DNA of 56,004 nucleotides from Propionispora hippei DSM 15287. GTDB taxonomy: Bacteria > Bacillota > Negativicutes > Propionisporales > Propionisporaceae. Each line of letters starts with the position of its first letter. Position 1 is the first letter of the stretch. The notes beneath the pieces are model-generated. The model saw only the letters and a program-made list of their open reading frames with translations, was not told the origin of the DNA and ran no database searches. The stretch lies in assembly GCF_900141835.1 (NCBI RefSeq), contig NZ_FQZD01000026.1, forward strand, positions 1 through 56,004, written 5' to 3'. The translations under genes and the position numbers were made by a program. Below are positions 7,902 through 15,864 of the stretch, one piece after another.

Positions 7902-9290
7902 TTAATGAGAAAGCCGTTTTACCAGGTCATCATATTGCGGTGCCGCAACGTAGTTTTTGATTGTAATAAATTCCACATGTGCGGCGGCCCGTCTTGCTCG
8001 TTCCAAAAGGCTTTCATGGCAAATCACCAAATCGGCGTCCTGTGGAATTTTTTCTACCGATGTGTTTATTACTTTTACATCCACACCGGACTTTTTCAGC
8101 TTTTCCTGCAATACGGAAGCGCCCATGGCACTTGATCCCATGCCGGCGTCACAGGCAAATACAATTAAGTTGATATCTTTCGCCACAGTCTGAGCCACCG
8201 CAACAGGGGTTGCCGTCTTTTTTCCTTTAAGCTGCTGCATAAGGTCCTTGGAGGACGCGAAGTCTTCTTCCGTTACTTCCTGCGTATCCAGTTTCAACAA
8301 GAAGGAAGATACTACAAATGATACGGCCGTGCCGACCGCCACACCGGCTAATGTTGCCAGATAACCGCCTTTGGGGGTCATTGCCAGGAAGGAAATAATA
8401 CTTCCCGGTGAAGGGAAGGCAACCAACCCGGCGCCAAAAGCCTGGAAAGTCAGAATACCGCTCATGCCGCCCAGAATCATGGCCACAATCATTTTGGGCT
8501 TCATTAGAACGTAAGGGAAATATAATTCGTGAATACCGCCAAAGAAGTGGATGATGATAGCCGTAGGCGCTGATTCCTTACTGACCCCTTTGCCAAACAT
8601 CCAGTAGGCCAATAATAAACCCAAGCCGGGCCCGGGGCTGGAGGCGACCATAAAGAAGATAGATTTGCCCTGCTCCAAGGCAGCCTGCACACCAAGCGGT
8701 GCATAAATTCCCTGGTCAATGGCGTTATTGAGGAATAAGACCTTGGCCGGTTCATTAAAGATCGACAGCAAAGGCAGCAAATTAGCCTGTACCAGTGCTT
8801 CAATTCCCACCCTGACAACCTCATTCACCGCTAAAATAGCCGGCCCGATAGTCTTATAGGCGGCAACCGCCAGAATCATGCCTAAAATACCGATGGAGAA
8901 ATTGTTTACAATCATTTCAAAACCGGCCGGAATTTTGCCTTCCATTTTTTCGTCGAACTTTTTGATGACATACCCACCTAACGGGCCCAGGATCATCGCA
9001 CCGATAAACATGGGTATACTGGAACCGACGATAACCCCCATGGTGGCAATCGTTCCCATGACACCGCCCCGGGTGCCGGCTATCGCCTTACCGCCGGTAT
9101 AGCCAATGAGCATCGGCAGCAGGTACACAATCATCGGTCCTACCAGTTTGGCAATGTCGGCATTGGGAGCCCAGCCTGTTGGAATAAACAGCGCCGTAAT
9201 CAGCCCCCAGGCAATAAAGGCCCCAATGTTAGGCAACACCATGCCTGTGAGAAATCCGCCAAATGCCTGAATGTTAGCTCTTGTGATCAT
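7902..9290 (-). CDS. mtlA: PTS mannitol-type transporter EIICB
   Basis: A 462-aa membrane permease. The EIIC part (about 1-340) has multiple membrane helices and the conserved GGIHE motif in the sugar-binding region. The C-terminal EIIB part (about 370-462) has ACDAGMGSSAMGA with the phosphorylated Cys at position 380. It imports and phosphorylates a hexitol, using EIIA at 5197-5643. Full-length MtlA in enteric bacteria also carries EIIA; here EIIA is separate, as in many Firmicutes. It is the first gene of the operon and has its own sigma-A promoter at 9347-9375. Mannitol is the best guess, but the extra isomerase genes downstream leave other hexitols open. Confidence 0.92.
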   Translation of the reverse strand: MITRANIQAFGGFLTGMVLPNIGAFIAWGLITALFIPTGWAPNADIAKLVGPMIVYLLPMLIGYTGGKAIAGTRGGVMGTIATMGVIVGSSIPMFIGAMILGPLGGYVIKKFDEKMEGKIPAGFEMIVNNFSIGILGMILAVAAYKTIGPAILAVNEVVRVGIEALVQANLLPLLSIFNEPAKVLFLNNAIDQGIYAPLGVQAALEQGKSIFFMVASSPGPGLGLLLAYWMFGKGVSKESAPTAIIIHFFGGIHELYFPYVLMKPKMIVAMILGGMSGILTFQAFGAGLVAFPSPGSIISFLAMTPKGGYLATLAGVAVGTAVSFVVSSFLLKLDTQEVTEEDFASSKDLMQQLKGKKTATPVAVAQTVAKDINLIVFACDAGMGSSAMGASVLQEKLKKSGVDVKVINTSVEKIPQDADLVICHESLLERARRAAAHVEFITIKNYVAAPQYDDLVKRLSH

Positions 9291-9322
9291 TCATTTTCTA
9301 GCCCCTTCCTATTTTATGTATT

Positions 9323-9375
9323 TGTACACTTGCCATGTACAGCCTTATTATAGGGTGAGTTTACAGAGTTTTCAA
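9323..9375 (-). promoter_or_regulatory. Promoter of the mannitol-type operon with possible operator at the start site
   Basis: On the minus strand TTGAAA (9370-9375) and TATAAT (9347-9352) are exactly 17 bp apart, a strong sigma-A promoter. The expected start of transcription (about 9340) falls on a repeat of two TGTACA palindromes separated by 7 bp (9323-9328 and 9336-9341), a plausible operator. The regulator that binds it cannot be told from the sequence; MtlR or the upstream IclR protein are candidates. Confidence 0.75.
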
Positions 9376-9440
9376 TCAAAAGAAACCACTATAATGTCAG
9401 GAAGGGCAAGTGTCAAAATTGAAAATTTAAATCCCTCTTT

Positions 9441-9486
9441 ATATAACAAATGCTCCGGGCTTTAGGCTCCGGAGCATTTGTTATAT
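9441..9486. terminator. Long hairpin between the IclR gene and mtlA
   Basis: An 18-bp perfect stem (9441-9458 with 9469-9486) with a 10-nt loop lies about 45 bp beyond the IclR stop. It most likely ends the IclR transcript, but neither strand shows a strong T-run, so it may depend on another mechanism or be an insulating structure. Confidence 0.6.
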
Positions 9487-9531
9487 AAGATTTATACTTT
9501 TATGATACTGCTTTAATTTAAACAAGGACTA

Positions 9532-10245
9532 TTACCGTTTCCATTCCGCCCTAATTCTCCCCCGCATTTCAATCATTACATCAATCACCTTTTGCGCAAG
9601 TTCCTCTGTATAGCGATAAGCAGGAATAAACATACTGATACCAATCGTAGTATGATGAATACCGGCTAAGGCGATGGCAATACAATAACAGTCACAATTC
9701 GGTTTACGGTGAATATAGTACCCTTTCTTTTGAATTCCAAGCAATTTACTTTGCAGCAGGTCAAGTTCCACGCCGCTTTGTTCTGCTACTTCCTGCCACA
9801 AGGCTTCCGGCAAATTGGCCAATACGGCCATACCCATAGCCGACGTTTCATAGGCTTCCGTAGTACCCACAATGGAAGATAACCGCAACGGATGCTTGGA
9901 CTCCACTTCATCAATATAAAGCAATTTTTTATCGCTGGGTATTGCCAGATAGATGGTTTCATCAAATTTAGCGGCCAGTTGCTCCAAATAAGGATGCAAT
10001 ATAGCTTGTACAGATAAATGGGATTCAAAAACCTTGCCTAACTCGAAAAGTTTCCCTCCCAGAGAATATTTATTGCCGTTTTTACTAACTACATTCCAAG
10101 CTTCCAATGTCGCTAAAAAACCATGGAGGGTAGGAAGTTTTAGTTCCAGGGCCGTACTAATATCGGTGAGTGTACAGGTATTGTTATGCTGAGCAATATA
10201 CTCCAATATCAGCATCGCTCTGTCAATGGATTGAATGGTTTTCAT
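9532..10245 (-). CDS. IclR-family transcriptional regulator
   Basis: A 237-aa regulator with an N-terminal winged helix (about 1-60, IQSIDRAMLILEYIA then TLTDISTALELKLPTLHGFLATLE) and a C-terminal effector-binding domain (about 80-235, with ETSAMGMAVLA and the late CIAIALAG). IclR proteins usually control nearby catabolic genes in response to small acids or sugar derivatives. GGAGG lies 4 nt before the ATG. It is divergent from the flavoprotein at 10397 and reads toward the mannitol-type operon but is separated from it by an 18-bp hairpin. Its target and effector are unknown. Confidence 0.9.
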   Translation of the reverse strand: MKTIQSIDRAMLILEYIAQHNNTCTLTDISTALELKLPTLHGFLATLEAWNVVSKNGNKYSLGGKLFELGKVFESHLSVQAILHPYLEQLAAKFDETIYLAIPSDKKLLYIDEVESKHPLRLSSIVGTTEAYETSAMGMAVLANLPEALWQEVAEQSGVELDLLQSKLLGIQKKGYYIHRKPNCDCYCIAIALAGIHHTTIGISMFIPAYRYTEELAQKVIDVMIEMRGRIRAEWKR

Positions 10246-10295
10246 ACAACCTCCGCCATGATACCATTTTTATATCTGGCATTATACATGGCTTC

Positions 10296-10374
10296 TTGAC
10301 AAAAAGCAATAGTTGGGATTATCATTAATTCACCATAGATAAATAAGCTTCGATAATATCAAAGCTTATTTTTT
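10296..10374 (+). promoter_or_regulatory. Promoter and terminator-like leader hairpin of the flavoprotein gene
   Basis: TTGACA (10296-10301) and TATCAT (10320-10325) are 18 bp apart. The leader then has AATAAGCTT (10342-10350) pairing with AAGCTTATT (10362-10370), followed by a T-run (10369-10374), just before the ribosome site AAGGAGG. This has the shape of an intrinsic terminator inside the 5' leader. It could be an attenuator or, as an AT-rich dyad, an operator for the divergent IclR protein. Confidence 0.55.
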
Positions 10375-10396
10375 ATATTCAAGGAGGTCAAAACAT

Positions 10397-11032
10397 ATGA
10401 AAGTTGTTGCATTTAACGGAAGTCCTAAAAAAGAAGGAAATACTTATACCGCGTTGCGCCTGGTAGCGCAGGAACTAGAGAAAGCAGGCATTGATGTGGA
10501 CATTGTGCATGTCGGTAACTCAACTATACACGGCTGTATTGCCTGTAACGGCTGTGCCAGAAACCTAAATGAAAAATGTGTTATCGCTACCGATTCCGTA
10601 AACGAATGGATTCAAAAAATGAAACAGGCCGATGGCATTCTTCTCGGTTCTCCCGTCTATTTTTCCGGTATTGCCGGCACGATGAAATCCTTTCTGGACC
10701 GTGCTTTCTATGTCACCTCGGTAAACGGCGGTATGCTCCGTCACAAGGTGGGTGCCAGTGTTGTCGCCGTCAGACGTTCCGGCGGCCTTCCCACCTACCA
10801 GCAGCTTAACAATTTCATTAATTATGCCGAAATGCTGGTACCCACCTCGAACTATTGGAATGTCATTCACGGAACAGCACCTGGCGAGGCCAATCAGGAT
10901 GAAGAAGGAAAACAGATTATGCGGGTATTGGGTAAAAATATGGCCTGGCTGCTAAAACTGGCTGAATCCGGGAAAGCAAATTTGCCTGAGCCGGCAGCCG
11001 AAGAAAAAGTATTTATGAACTTTATTCACTAG
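10397..11032 (+). CDS. Flavodoxin-like iron-sulfur flavoprotein (NADPH-dependent FMN reductase family)
   Basis: A 211-aa protein with the FMN-binding start VVAFNGSPKKEGNTYTAL and the GSPVYFSGIAGTMKSFLDR block of the flavodoxin-like reductase family. Four cysteines in C-x2-C-x2-C-x7-C spacing (starting CIACNGC at about 47-53, last Cys near 61) match the 4Fe-4S site of archaeal and clostridial iron-sulfur flavoproteins (Isf), which act in electron transfer or oxygen/peroxide defence. It starts at an ATG with AAGGAGG upstream and is probably monocistronic. The physiological partner is unknown. Confidence 0.85.
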   Translation: MKVVAFNGSPKKEGNTYTALRLVAQELEKAGIDVDIVHVGNSTIHGCIACNGCARNLNEKCVIATDSVNEWIQKMKQADGILLGSPVYFSGIAGTMKSFLDRAFYVTSVNGGMLRHKVGASVVAVRRSGGLPTYQQLNNFINYAEMLVPTSNYWNVIHGTAPGEANQDEEGKQIMRVLGKNMAWLLKLAESGKANLPEPAAEEKVFMNFIH

Positions 11033-11211
11033 GGTTTATTTGTAAATTAACGGAATGACTCATGGCGAGTGATTTTTGCGCCAAGCAAGGCAATATTTTG
11101 CAGGAATAGTGGCCCCTATTTCAAAAAATGTTAACGAAGTATGGCACAAAAAACACCATCAGGAGACGTTTCGGATATTTTACAAACAAGCCCTAATCAC
11201 TACATAAACCC
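11033..11211. other. Intergenic stretch of repeat-like character
   Basis: No gene is seen. The stretch 11060-11190 (GCGCCAAGCAAGGC and following) has the look of a dispersed intergenic repeat, but a second copy is not present in this window, so this cannot be confirmed. Confidence 0.25.
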
Positions 11212-11236
11212 AAAGCCCGGACTAAGTCCGGGCTTT
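11212..11236. terminator. Bidirectional terminator between the flavoprotein and porin genes
   Basis: AAAGCCCGGAC (11212-11222) pairs with GTCCGGGCTTT (11226-11236) around a 3-nt loop. It lies between two convergent genes and ends in T-rich sequence on both strands (GGCTTTATT on plus, GGCTTTGGGTTT on minus). Confidence 0.8.
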
Positions 11237-11293
11237 ATTGACGGCAAGGCTGAGGGTTGCCTGCCTGAAGCTATGTAGTTGTCAATGGGGAGA

Positions 11294-12655
11294 TTAAAAT
11301 TTCACATGTAAAGCGGCGCGGTAGTAGTGGTAGCTGCTGTTAGTGCTGGTTACTTTATCATCAATTTTATAGTAGTTCAATTCACCGCCAAAAGTTGGGC
11401 TGAAGGCATAATTATAGTCAAGTCCTAATCCTTTAAAATCATGACCGTTACCATTTCTAGTCAACGGATCGGGTCCAAAGAAGGCTGGCACAATAGAATT
11501 AGCACCTACATCATAATATTTCAGGGCTACATTTTGTTGGCCTTCTTTTTTCAATGCCTGATCACCATACAGAACCTTGGCATACCATGCATTATCACCG
11601 CCGGTTACGACAGTGCTTACCGGATCAGCGCTATTGGTAACGTATTCAGCAGCAACTGATAGTTTAGGATTTACCAGATAGCCCGCATTTACAGCCACCC
11701 ATTTTTTCAGATCCAAATCGCTGGAGTAATTCTTCAATTGAGCATAGGTTATACCCCCGTTGAAGTTCTTATCAGCGTAATTAATGCCCAAGGAAGTAAC
11801 GTCTATATTTTTATAGTTTTCATAATACGCTCCGGCTGCACTTATATCCACTTTCTTACTGTTTAAAAAAGTCACGCCACTGGCCAAACGGCCATAATTG
11901 GATGTAACAGTAACCTTTTTGTTAAGTTTTACTGCCGACTTAACACCGTCAAAACTATAGGCACCACTGTCCATTAACAAATCATTGGCATCGAGCTTTA
12001 ATGCCTGACGACCAACAGTAAGGTCAGATATACCAAGCTTAGTAGTCAGAAAAGCACGGTCAATGCGGAAAGTAGAACTATCTTGATCATTATCCGGTTT
12101 GCCAAACGTCGTCCATGTGTTATTGCTAAAGTTCGAACCGTTCGGTGCATTGTTAACCAAGCGTACACCAAAAGAGGTTTTGCTGTCTACCTTCGCTTCG
12201 CCATTTAATCTTAACCGATATTCACCTTTAACATCACTCGCACCATCTTCAGTCTTTTTCGCCGTATAGCGGGTATCAAAAGTCCCGTTCATTTTGAAAT
12301 TCGGTTGATTTTTTTCCAAAGTCGTTACGCGAACGCCGAGGTTTTGCAGTTCACCGGAAAACTCAGACTCCAGCTTGGTCAGTTCGCTTTTTAAACCGGC
12401 ATCAGCTTTCTCTTCGTTGGACATGGCTTTGGCTACCAGACTGGCCATTTCATAACGGGTGATGGGTTTGTCGCCACGGAAATCACCGTCGCCGTATCCG
12501 TCAATCAGACCGGCTTTTACCAGTTTATTAACCGATTGATAGGCCCAGTGGTTGGTAGGAATGCTGCTAAACGGATTGTTTTCCGCAGCAAACACCGTTC
12601 CAGCCGTAGTGGTTACAAACATAAGTGCTAAGGCAACAGCTAACTTCTTTTTCAT
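11294..12655 (-). CDS. ompM: SLH-domain outer-membrane porin, OmpM-like
   Basis: A 453-aa protein with a signal peptide (cleavage near AGTVFA-AEN, about residue 23), one SLH domain (about 30-80, with HWAYQSVNKLVKAGLIDGYG and ITRYEMASLVAKAM), a short coiled coil (about 83-115) and a long beta-barrel region of alternating polar/aromatic strands ending in the aromatic residue F453. This design is characteristic of Negativicutes OmpM proteins. The SLH domain anchors to modified peptidoglycan and the C-terminal barrel forms a pore in the outer membrane. It is strong evidence for a diderm Firmicute. The ribosome site AAGGAG precedes the ATG. It is monocistronic with a roughly 180-nt leader. The gene symbol is by analogy. 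Confidence 0.9.
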   Translation of the reverse strand: MKKKLAVALALMFVTTTAGTVFAAENNPFSSIPTNHWAYQSVNKLVKAGLIDGYGDGDFRGDKPITRYEMASLVAKAMSNEEKADAGLKSELTKLESEFSGELQNLGVRVTTLEKNQPNFKMNGTFDTRYTAKKTEDGASDVKGEYRLRLNGEAKVDSKTSFGVRLVNNAPNGSNFSNNTWTTFGKPDNDQDSSTFRIDRAFLTTKLGISDLTVGRQALKLDANDLLMDSGAYSFDGVKSAVKLNKKVTVTSNYGRLASGVTFLNSKKVDISAAGAYYENYKNIDVTSLGINYADKNFNGGITYAQLKNYSSDLDLKKWVAVNAGYLVNPKLSVAAEYVTNSADPVSTVVTGGDNAWYAKVLYGDQALKKEGQQNVALKYYDVGANSIVPAFFGPDPLTRNGNGHDFKGLGLDYNYAFSPTFGGELNYYKIDDKVTSTNSSYHYYRAALHVKF

Positions 12656-12696
12656 TCTCTTCGCTCCTTGAGAGTTTTTTCTTTTCCTGATACTCT

Positions 12697-12854
12697 AAAA
12701 ACCGATTGAGTTTCCACGTTTCCTCGCGGTTTTCTTTGAGCCCTCCTTGTCCACCATGCTAAGTCGATCGAGAGATTCTGTTGCCCTCTGTTCCCGCATG
12801 ATATTTGAGGTTGGAACGCCAGGAAATTCATTCCGGCTTCATAGTATCATACCA
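12697..12854 (-). promoter_or_regulatory. Porin leader: extended -10 promoter and terminator-like hairpin
   Basis: On the minus strand TGGTATGAT (12846-12854) is an extended -10, predicting a leader of about 180 nt. Within it AAAACCG/CGGTTTT (12698-12704 with 12727-12733), with an inner GAG/CTC pairing, makes a hairpin followed by a T5 run about 40 nt before the start codon. This resembles an attenuator. No clear -35 is seen. Confidence 0.45.
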
Positions 12855-12953
12855 AAAAGCGGCAATCCAGCGAGTTAACTGTTTCTTAATAAACACTTAA
12901 AGTTGTCCAGTATTTGTTAAATATTATTAATACAACTAACCTTATTTCCCCAC

Positions 12954-12990
12954 AAAAAAGACCGCACAACAAAAATTTGCGGCAGTCTTT
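12954..12990 (-). terminator. Terminator behind a 21-codon minus-strand reading frame
   Basis: AAGACCGCA (12958-12966) pairs with TGCGG-CA-GTCTT (12978-12989). On the minus strand the stem runs into a T6 tract. It is a good intrinsic terminator on a strand that has no full-length gene nearby, other than the remnant at 13002-13067. Confidence 0.6.
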
Positions 12991-13001
12991 CTTTATATCA
13001 C

Positions 13002-13067
13002 TTATTCTGTTTCGGGTATATCCACTTCCCTGGCTTCTTTTACTCCGGGCAGGCAGGCAATTTTCAT
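13002..13067 (-). pseudogene. 21-codon remnant resembling the N terminus of a zinc alcohol dehydrogenase
   Basis: The frame reads MKIACLPGVKEAREVDIP plus three residues and a stop, with AAAGGG just upstream of the ATG and a terminator 12 nt downstream. The pattern (MKxACLPG, then xxVPxPE) matches the first strand of medium-chain zinc-dependent dehydrogenases. The likely reading is the 5' stub of a deleted dehydrogenase whose terminator survived. It may instead be a chance short frame or a real small peptide. Confidence 0.3.
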
Positions 13068-13242
13068 ATGCCCTTTACTACCTATATTTTTTCTCCTATA
13101 ATATCCCTTTATTTTCACCAATTTGTCGAATCCATTTGGCTCTTAGGAGTTTTTTTAGAACCAGTACGACAAACTATGACAAGAACGGTAGGTTATACTA
13201 TTTTTCCCGCTATGGGGCAATCTTGTATACAGTTTTTTGCTC

Positions 13243-13270
13243 TTTACTTTACCAAAAAAGATGCTATATT
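13243..13270 (+). promoter_or_regulatory. Probable promoter of dctA
   Basis: TTTACT (13243-13248) and TATATT (13265-13270) are 16 bp apart. Downstream, an imperfect dyad (TAGCTGTTAACCGG facing CCGGAGTTTAGCTA, about 13298-13332) lies in the leader and could be an operator. Confidence 0.45.
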
Positions 13271-13356
13271 TAGATAGGGGATTGATTTTCCCCGATTTTA
13301 GCTGTTAACCGGCCATAACCGGAGTTTAGCTAAGTGAAAGGAGCTATATCTAGCAA

Positions 13357-14610
13357 ATGAAACAACCTATTTACAAATATCTTTATTTCCAAGTTCTATT
13401 CGCTATTGGAGTCGGGGTTCTTTTAGGACATTTCTATCCATCGCTGGCCGTACAAATGAAACCGTTTGGTGATGGCTTCATTAAATTAATCAAGATGATC
13501 ATTACGCCGATTATTTTTTGTACCGTTGTGGTCGGCATCGCCGGTATGGGTTCTATGAAAAAGGTCGGCCGTGTCGGCGGCAAAGCCCTGCTGTATTTCG
13601 AACTGGTCTCCAGCGTAGCTTTGGTTATCGGCCTGATTATTGTCAATGTCGTTCAGCCCGGCGTCGGCATGAATGCCGATATCAGTTCGCTGGATGCCAA
13701 TGCAGTCTCCTCCTATACGAAAGAGGCCGCAACGCACACAACGGTGGATTTCCTGATGAATATTATCCCCAATACCGTTGTTGACGCTTTTGCCAAGGGC
13801 GACATCCTGCAAGTATTGCTGTTTGCCATGTTATTCGGTTTCGGTCTGTCGGCCATGGGTGATAAAGGCAACCGCCTGCTGGGACTTATTGATGAAGTTT
13901 CCCATGTGCTGTTTGCCATCGTTAATCTGATTATGAAAGTTGCCCCGCTGGGAGCTTTTGGCGCTATGTCTTTCACCATCGGGAAATACGGACTGGCCTC
14001 GCTGCTGCCGCTGGCTAAACTAATGGGCAGCTTTTATCTGACCTGTTTACTGTTTATTTTTATCGTACTTGGCCTGATCGCCCGCTTTACCGGTTTTAAT
14101 ATTTTCCAGTTTATCAATTATATCAAGGAAGAACTGTTGATTGTCCTGGGCACATCTTCTTCCGAAAGCGCTTTACCGGGGATCATGCGTAAACTGGAAA
14201 ATCTGGGCTGCTCCAAATCGGTGGTCGGCCTGGTTATCCCGACCGGTTATTCCTTTAACCTGGACGGCACTTCCATTTATTTGACCATGGCGGCTATCTT
14301 TGTGGCCCAAGCCACGAACACCGACCTTAACCTAACTCATCAATTGACCATTCTGGCCGTTCTCCTGCTAACCTCCAAGGGAGCTTCCGGCGTAACCGGC
14401 AGCGGTTTTGTTACACTGGCGGCTACCTTATCGGCCATTCCCGCCATCCCTGTCGCCGGCCTGGCCTTGATTCTGGGTATCGACCGGTTTATGTCCGAGG
14501 CCAGGGCCTTAACCAATTTGATTGGCAATGGTGTCGCTACCGTAGTGGTATCCAAATGGGAAAATGAACTGGACAAGGAAAAACTCCAGCGCGTATTAAA
14601 GGAATCATAA
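13357..14610 (+). CDS. dctA: C4-dicarboxylate:cation symporter, DctA-like (DAACS family)
   Basis: A 417-aa inner-membrane transporter. Diagnostic motifs of the family are present: the serine-rich reentrant loop [23 protein letters not shown] and [13 protein letters not shown], together with the expected eight-helix hydrophobic pattern. The family imports succinate, fumarate, malate or glutamate with protons or sodium. The SSSE and NLDGT signatures and the length favour DctA over GltP, but the substrate is inferred. GAAAGGAG lies upstream of the ATG. It is monocistronic with a terminator at 14628-14668. No DcuS/DctB-type sensor sits beside it. Confidence 0.88.
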   Translation: MKQPIYKYLYFQVLFAIGVGVLLGHFYPSLAVQMKPFGDGFIKLIKMIITPIIFCTVVVGIAGMGSMKKVGRVGGKALLYFELVSSVALVIGLIIVNVVQPGVGMNADISSLDANAVSSYTKEAATHTTVDFLMNIIPNTVVDAFAKGDILQVLLFAMLFGFGLSAMGDKGNRLLGLIDEVSHVLFAIVNLIMKVAPLGAFGAMSFTIGKYGLASLLPLAKLMGSFYLTCLLFIFIVLGLIARFTGFNIFQFINYIKEELLIVLGTSSSESALPGIMRKLENLGCSKSVVGLVIPTGYSFNLDGTSIYLTMAAIFVAQATNTDLNLTHQLTILAVLLLTSKGASGVTGSGFVTLAATLSAIPAIPVAGLALILGIDRFMSEARALTNLIGNGVATVVVSKWENELDKEKLQRVLKES

Positions 14611-14627
14611 ACTTATCGTGCATAACA

Positions 14628-14668
14628 AAGAGCTGTCTCACGGTATTTACCGTTGGACAGCCCTTTTC
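14628..14668 (+). terminator. Terminator of dctA
   Basis: GCTGTC/GACAGC with an inner ACGG/CCGT pairing forms the stem, followed by CCCTTTTC. It lies between the convergent dctA and dxr genes. Confidence 0.75.
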
Positions 14669-14695
14669 ACTTATAGAATTATTCCTTTTTCCGCT

Positions 14696-15844
14696 TTAGA
14701 ATCTAATTTGCGCCGCATGCTGCTTGGCCCACTCGTCAGCGGCAAGCAGGTCTTCCAGGCTGTACTGATAAATTACTGCATGGGCCTGCATGGTCCGCTC
14801 AATCACGGCGGCAATATCCAAGAAGCCGATTTCACCGGCCAGGAAGCGCTCTACCGCTACCTCATTGGCACCGTTTAATACGGCACACATCGTACCGCCT
14901 GTTTCGATAGCCTGGTAGGCCAGCTTTAGGCAACGAAAGGTTTCCATGTCCGGTTTTTCAAAGGTAAGGTTATTTCTAACCGTAAAATCCACTTTCGGAT
15001 AGGGATTGACTACCCGCTCCGGATAAGTGAGAGCATATTGAATGGCCACACGCATATCATGCTCGCCAAGCTGCGCAATAATCGAATGATCTTCATATTC
15101 CACCGCTGAGTGAACAATGCTCTGCGGATGCACCAGCACCTCAATCTGGGAAAGCTCCACATCAAACAGCCATTTGGCCTCAATCACTTCCAGCCCCTTG
15201 TTCATCAAGGTAGCTGAATCAATACTGATCTTTTTACCCATACTCCAGTTTGGATGTTTTAAGGCATCCGCGGCAGTTACATGTTTTAACTCATTTTGGG
15301 TTCTGCCCCGGAACGGCCCCCCCGAAGCCGTCAATAGCAGCCGGCTGATCGGATTGCCGCTGTTACCCTGGAGACACTGAAATATGGCGGAATGCTCGCT
15401 GTCGACCGGATACATATTAACCTGATACTGTTTGACTGCATTGATCATTAATTCGCCGGCCGATACCAGAGTTTCCTTATTAGCCAAGGCGATGTCCTTG
15501 CCGGCCTGGATCGCCGCAAAGGTCGGCTTTAATCCCACATTGCCCACTACCGAAGTCACTACGGTGTCGATTTCCGTCATCGTCGCCACTTGCACAAGTC
15601 CTTCCAAACCGGCGAGCACTGTTACCTTTCTGCCGCTTAGCCTCATACTGAGTTCTTCCGCTTTTCGCTCATTCATAACGGCAACTAGAACAGGTTCAAA
15701 CTCCACCACCTGCTTTTCCAGCAAATCTATATTTTCATGGGCCGTCAAACCCCAGACTTTCAGCCCCGGAACATGTCTTACCACATCCAGGGTCTGTGTC
15801 CCAATCGAGCCTGTCGATCCTAATATTGCTATGTTTTTTGCCAA
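14696..15844 (-). CDS. dxr: 1-deoxy-D-xylulose-5-phosphate reductoisomerase
   Basis: Second enzyme of the MEP isoprenoid pathway: NADPH- and metal-dependent rearrangement of DXP to MEP in the cytoplasm. Motifs in order are GSTGSIGTQTLDV (NADPH binding), LANKETLV, PVDSEHSAIFQ (metal and substrate), LTASGGPF and NWSMGKKISIDSATLMNKG. The best start is the TTG at 15842-15844, giving MAKNIAILGSTGSIG as in the family, because GAGGTGG ends 6 nt upstream. An ATG five codons further upstream (15859) lies before that ribosome site. The gene follows the ferritin-like gene by about 20 nt and probably shares its transcript. Other MEP genes are not in the window. Confidence 0.95.
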   Translation of the reverse strand: MAKNIAILGSTGSIGTQTLDVVRHVPGLKVWGLTAHENIDLLEKQVVEFEPVLVAVMNERKAEELSMRLSGRKVTVLAGLEGLVQVATMTEIDTVVTSVVGNVGLKPTFAAIQAGKDIALANKETLVSAGELMINAVKQYQVNMYPVDSEHSAIFQCLQGNSGNPISRLLLTASGGPFRGRTQNELKHVTAADALKHPNWSMGKKISIDSATLMNKGLEVIEAKWLFDVELSQIEVLVHPQSIVHSAVEYEDHSIIAQLGEHDMRVAIQYALTYPERVVNPYPKVDFTVRNNLTFEKPDMETFRCLKLAYQAIETGGTMCAVLNGANEVAVERFLAGEIGFLDIAAVIERTMQAHAVIYQYSLEDLLAADEWAKQHAAQIRF

Positions 15845-15864
15845 AAAAGGCCACCTCATTCTTA

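Noticed and set aside
12755-12820. 20-codon leader peptide frame in the porin leader
   Set aside because: The ATG has no ribosome site and the peptide shows no attenuation-type codon run.
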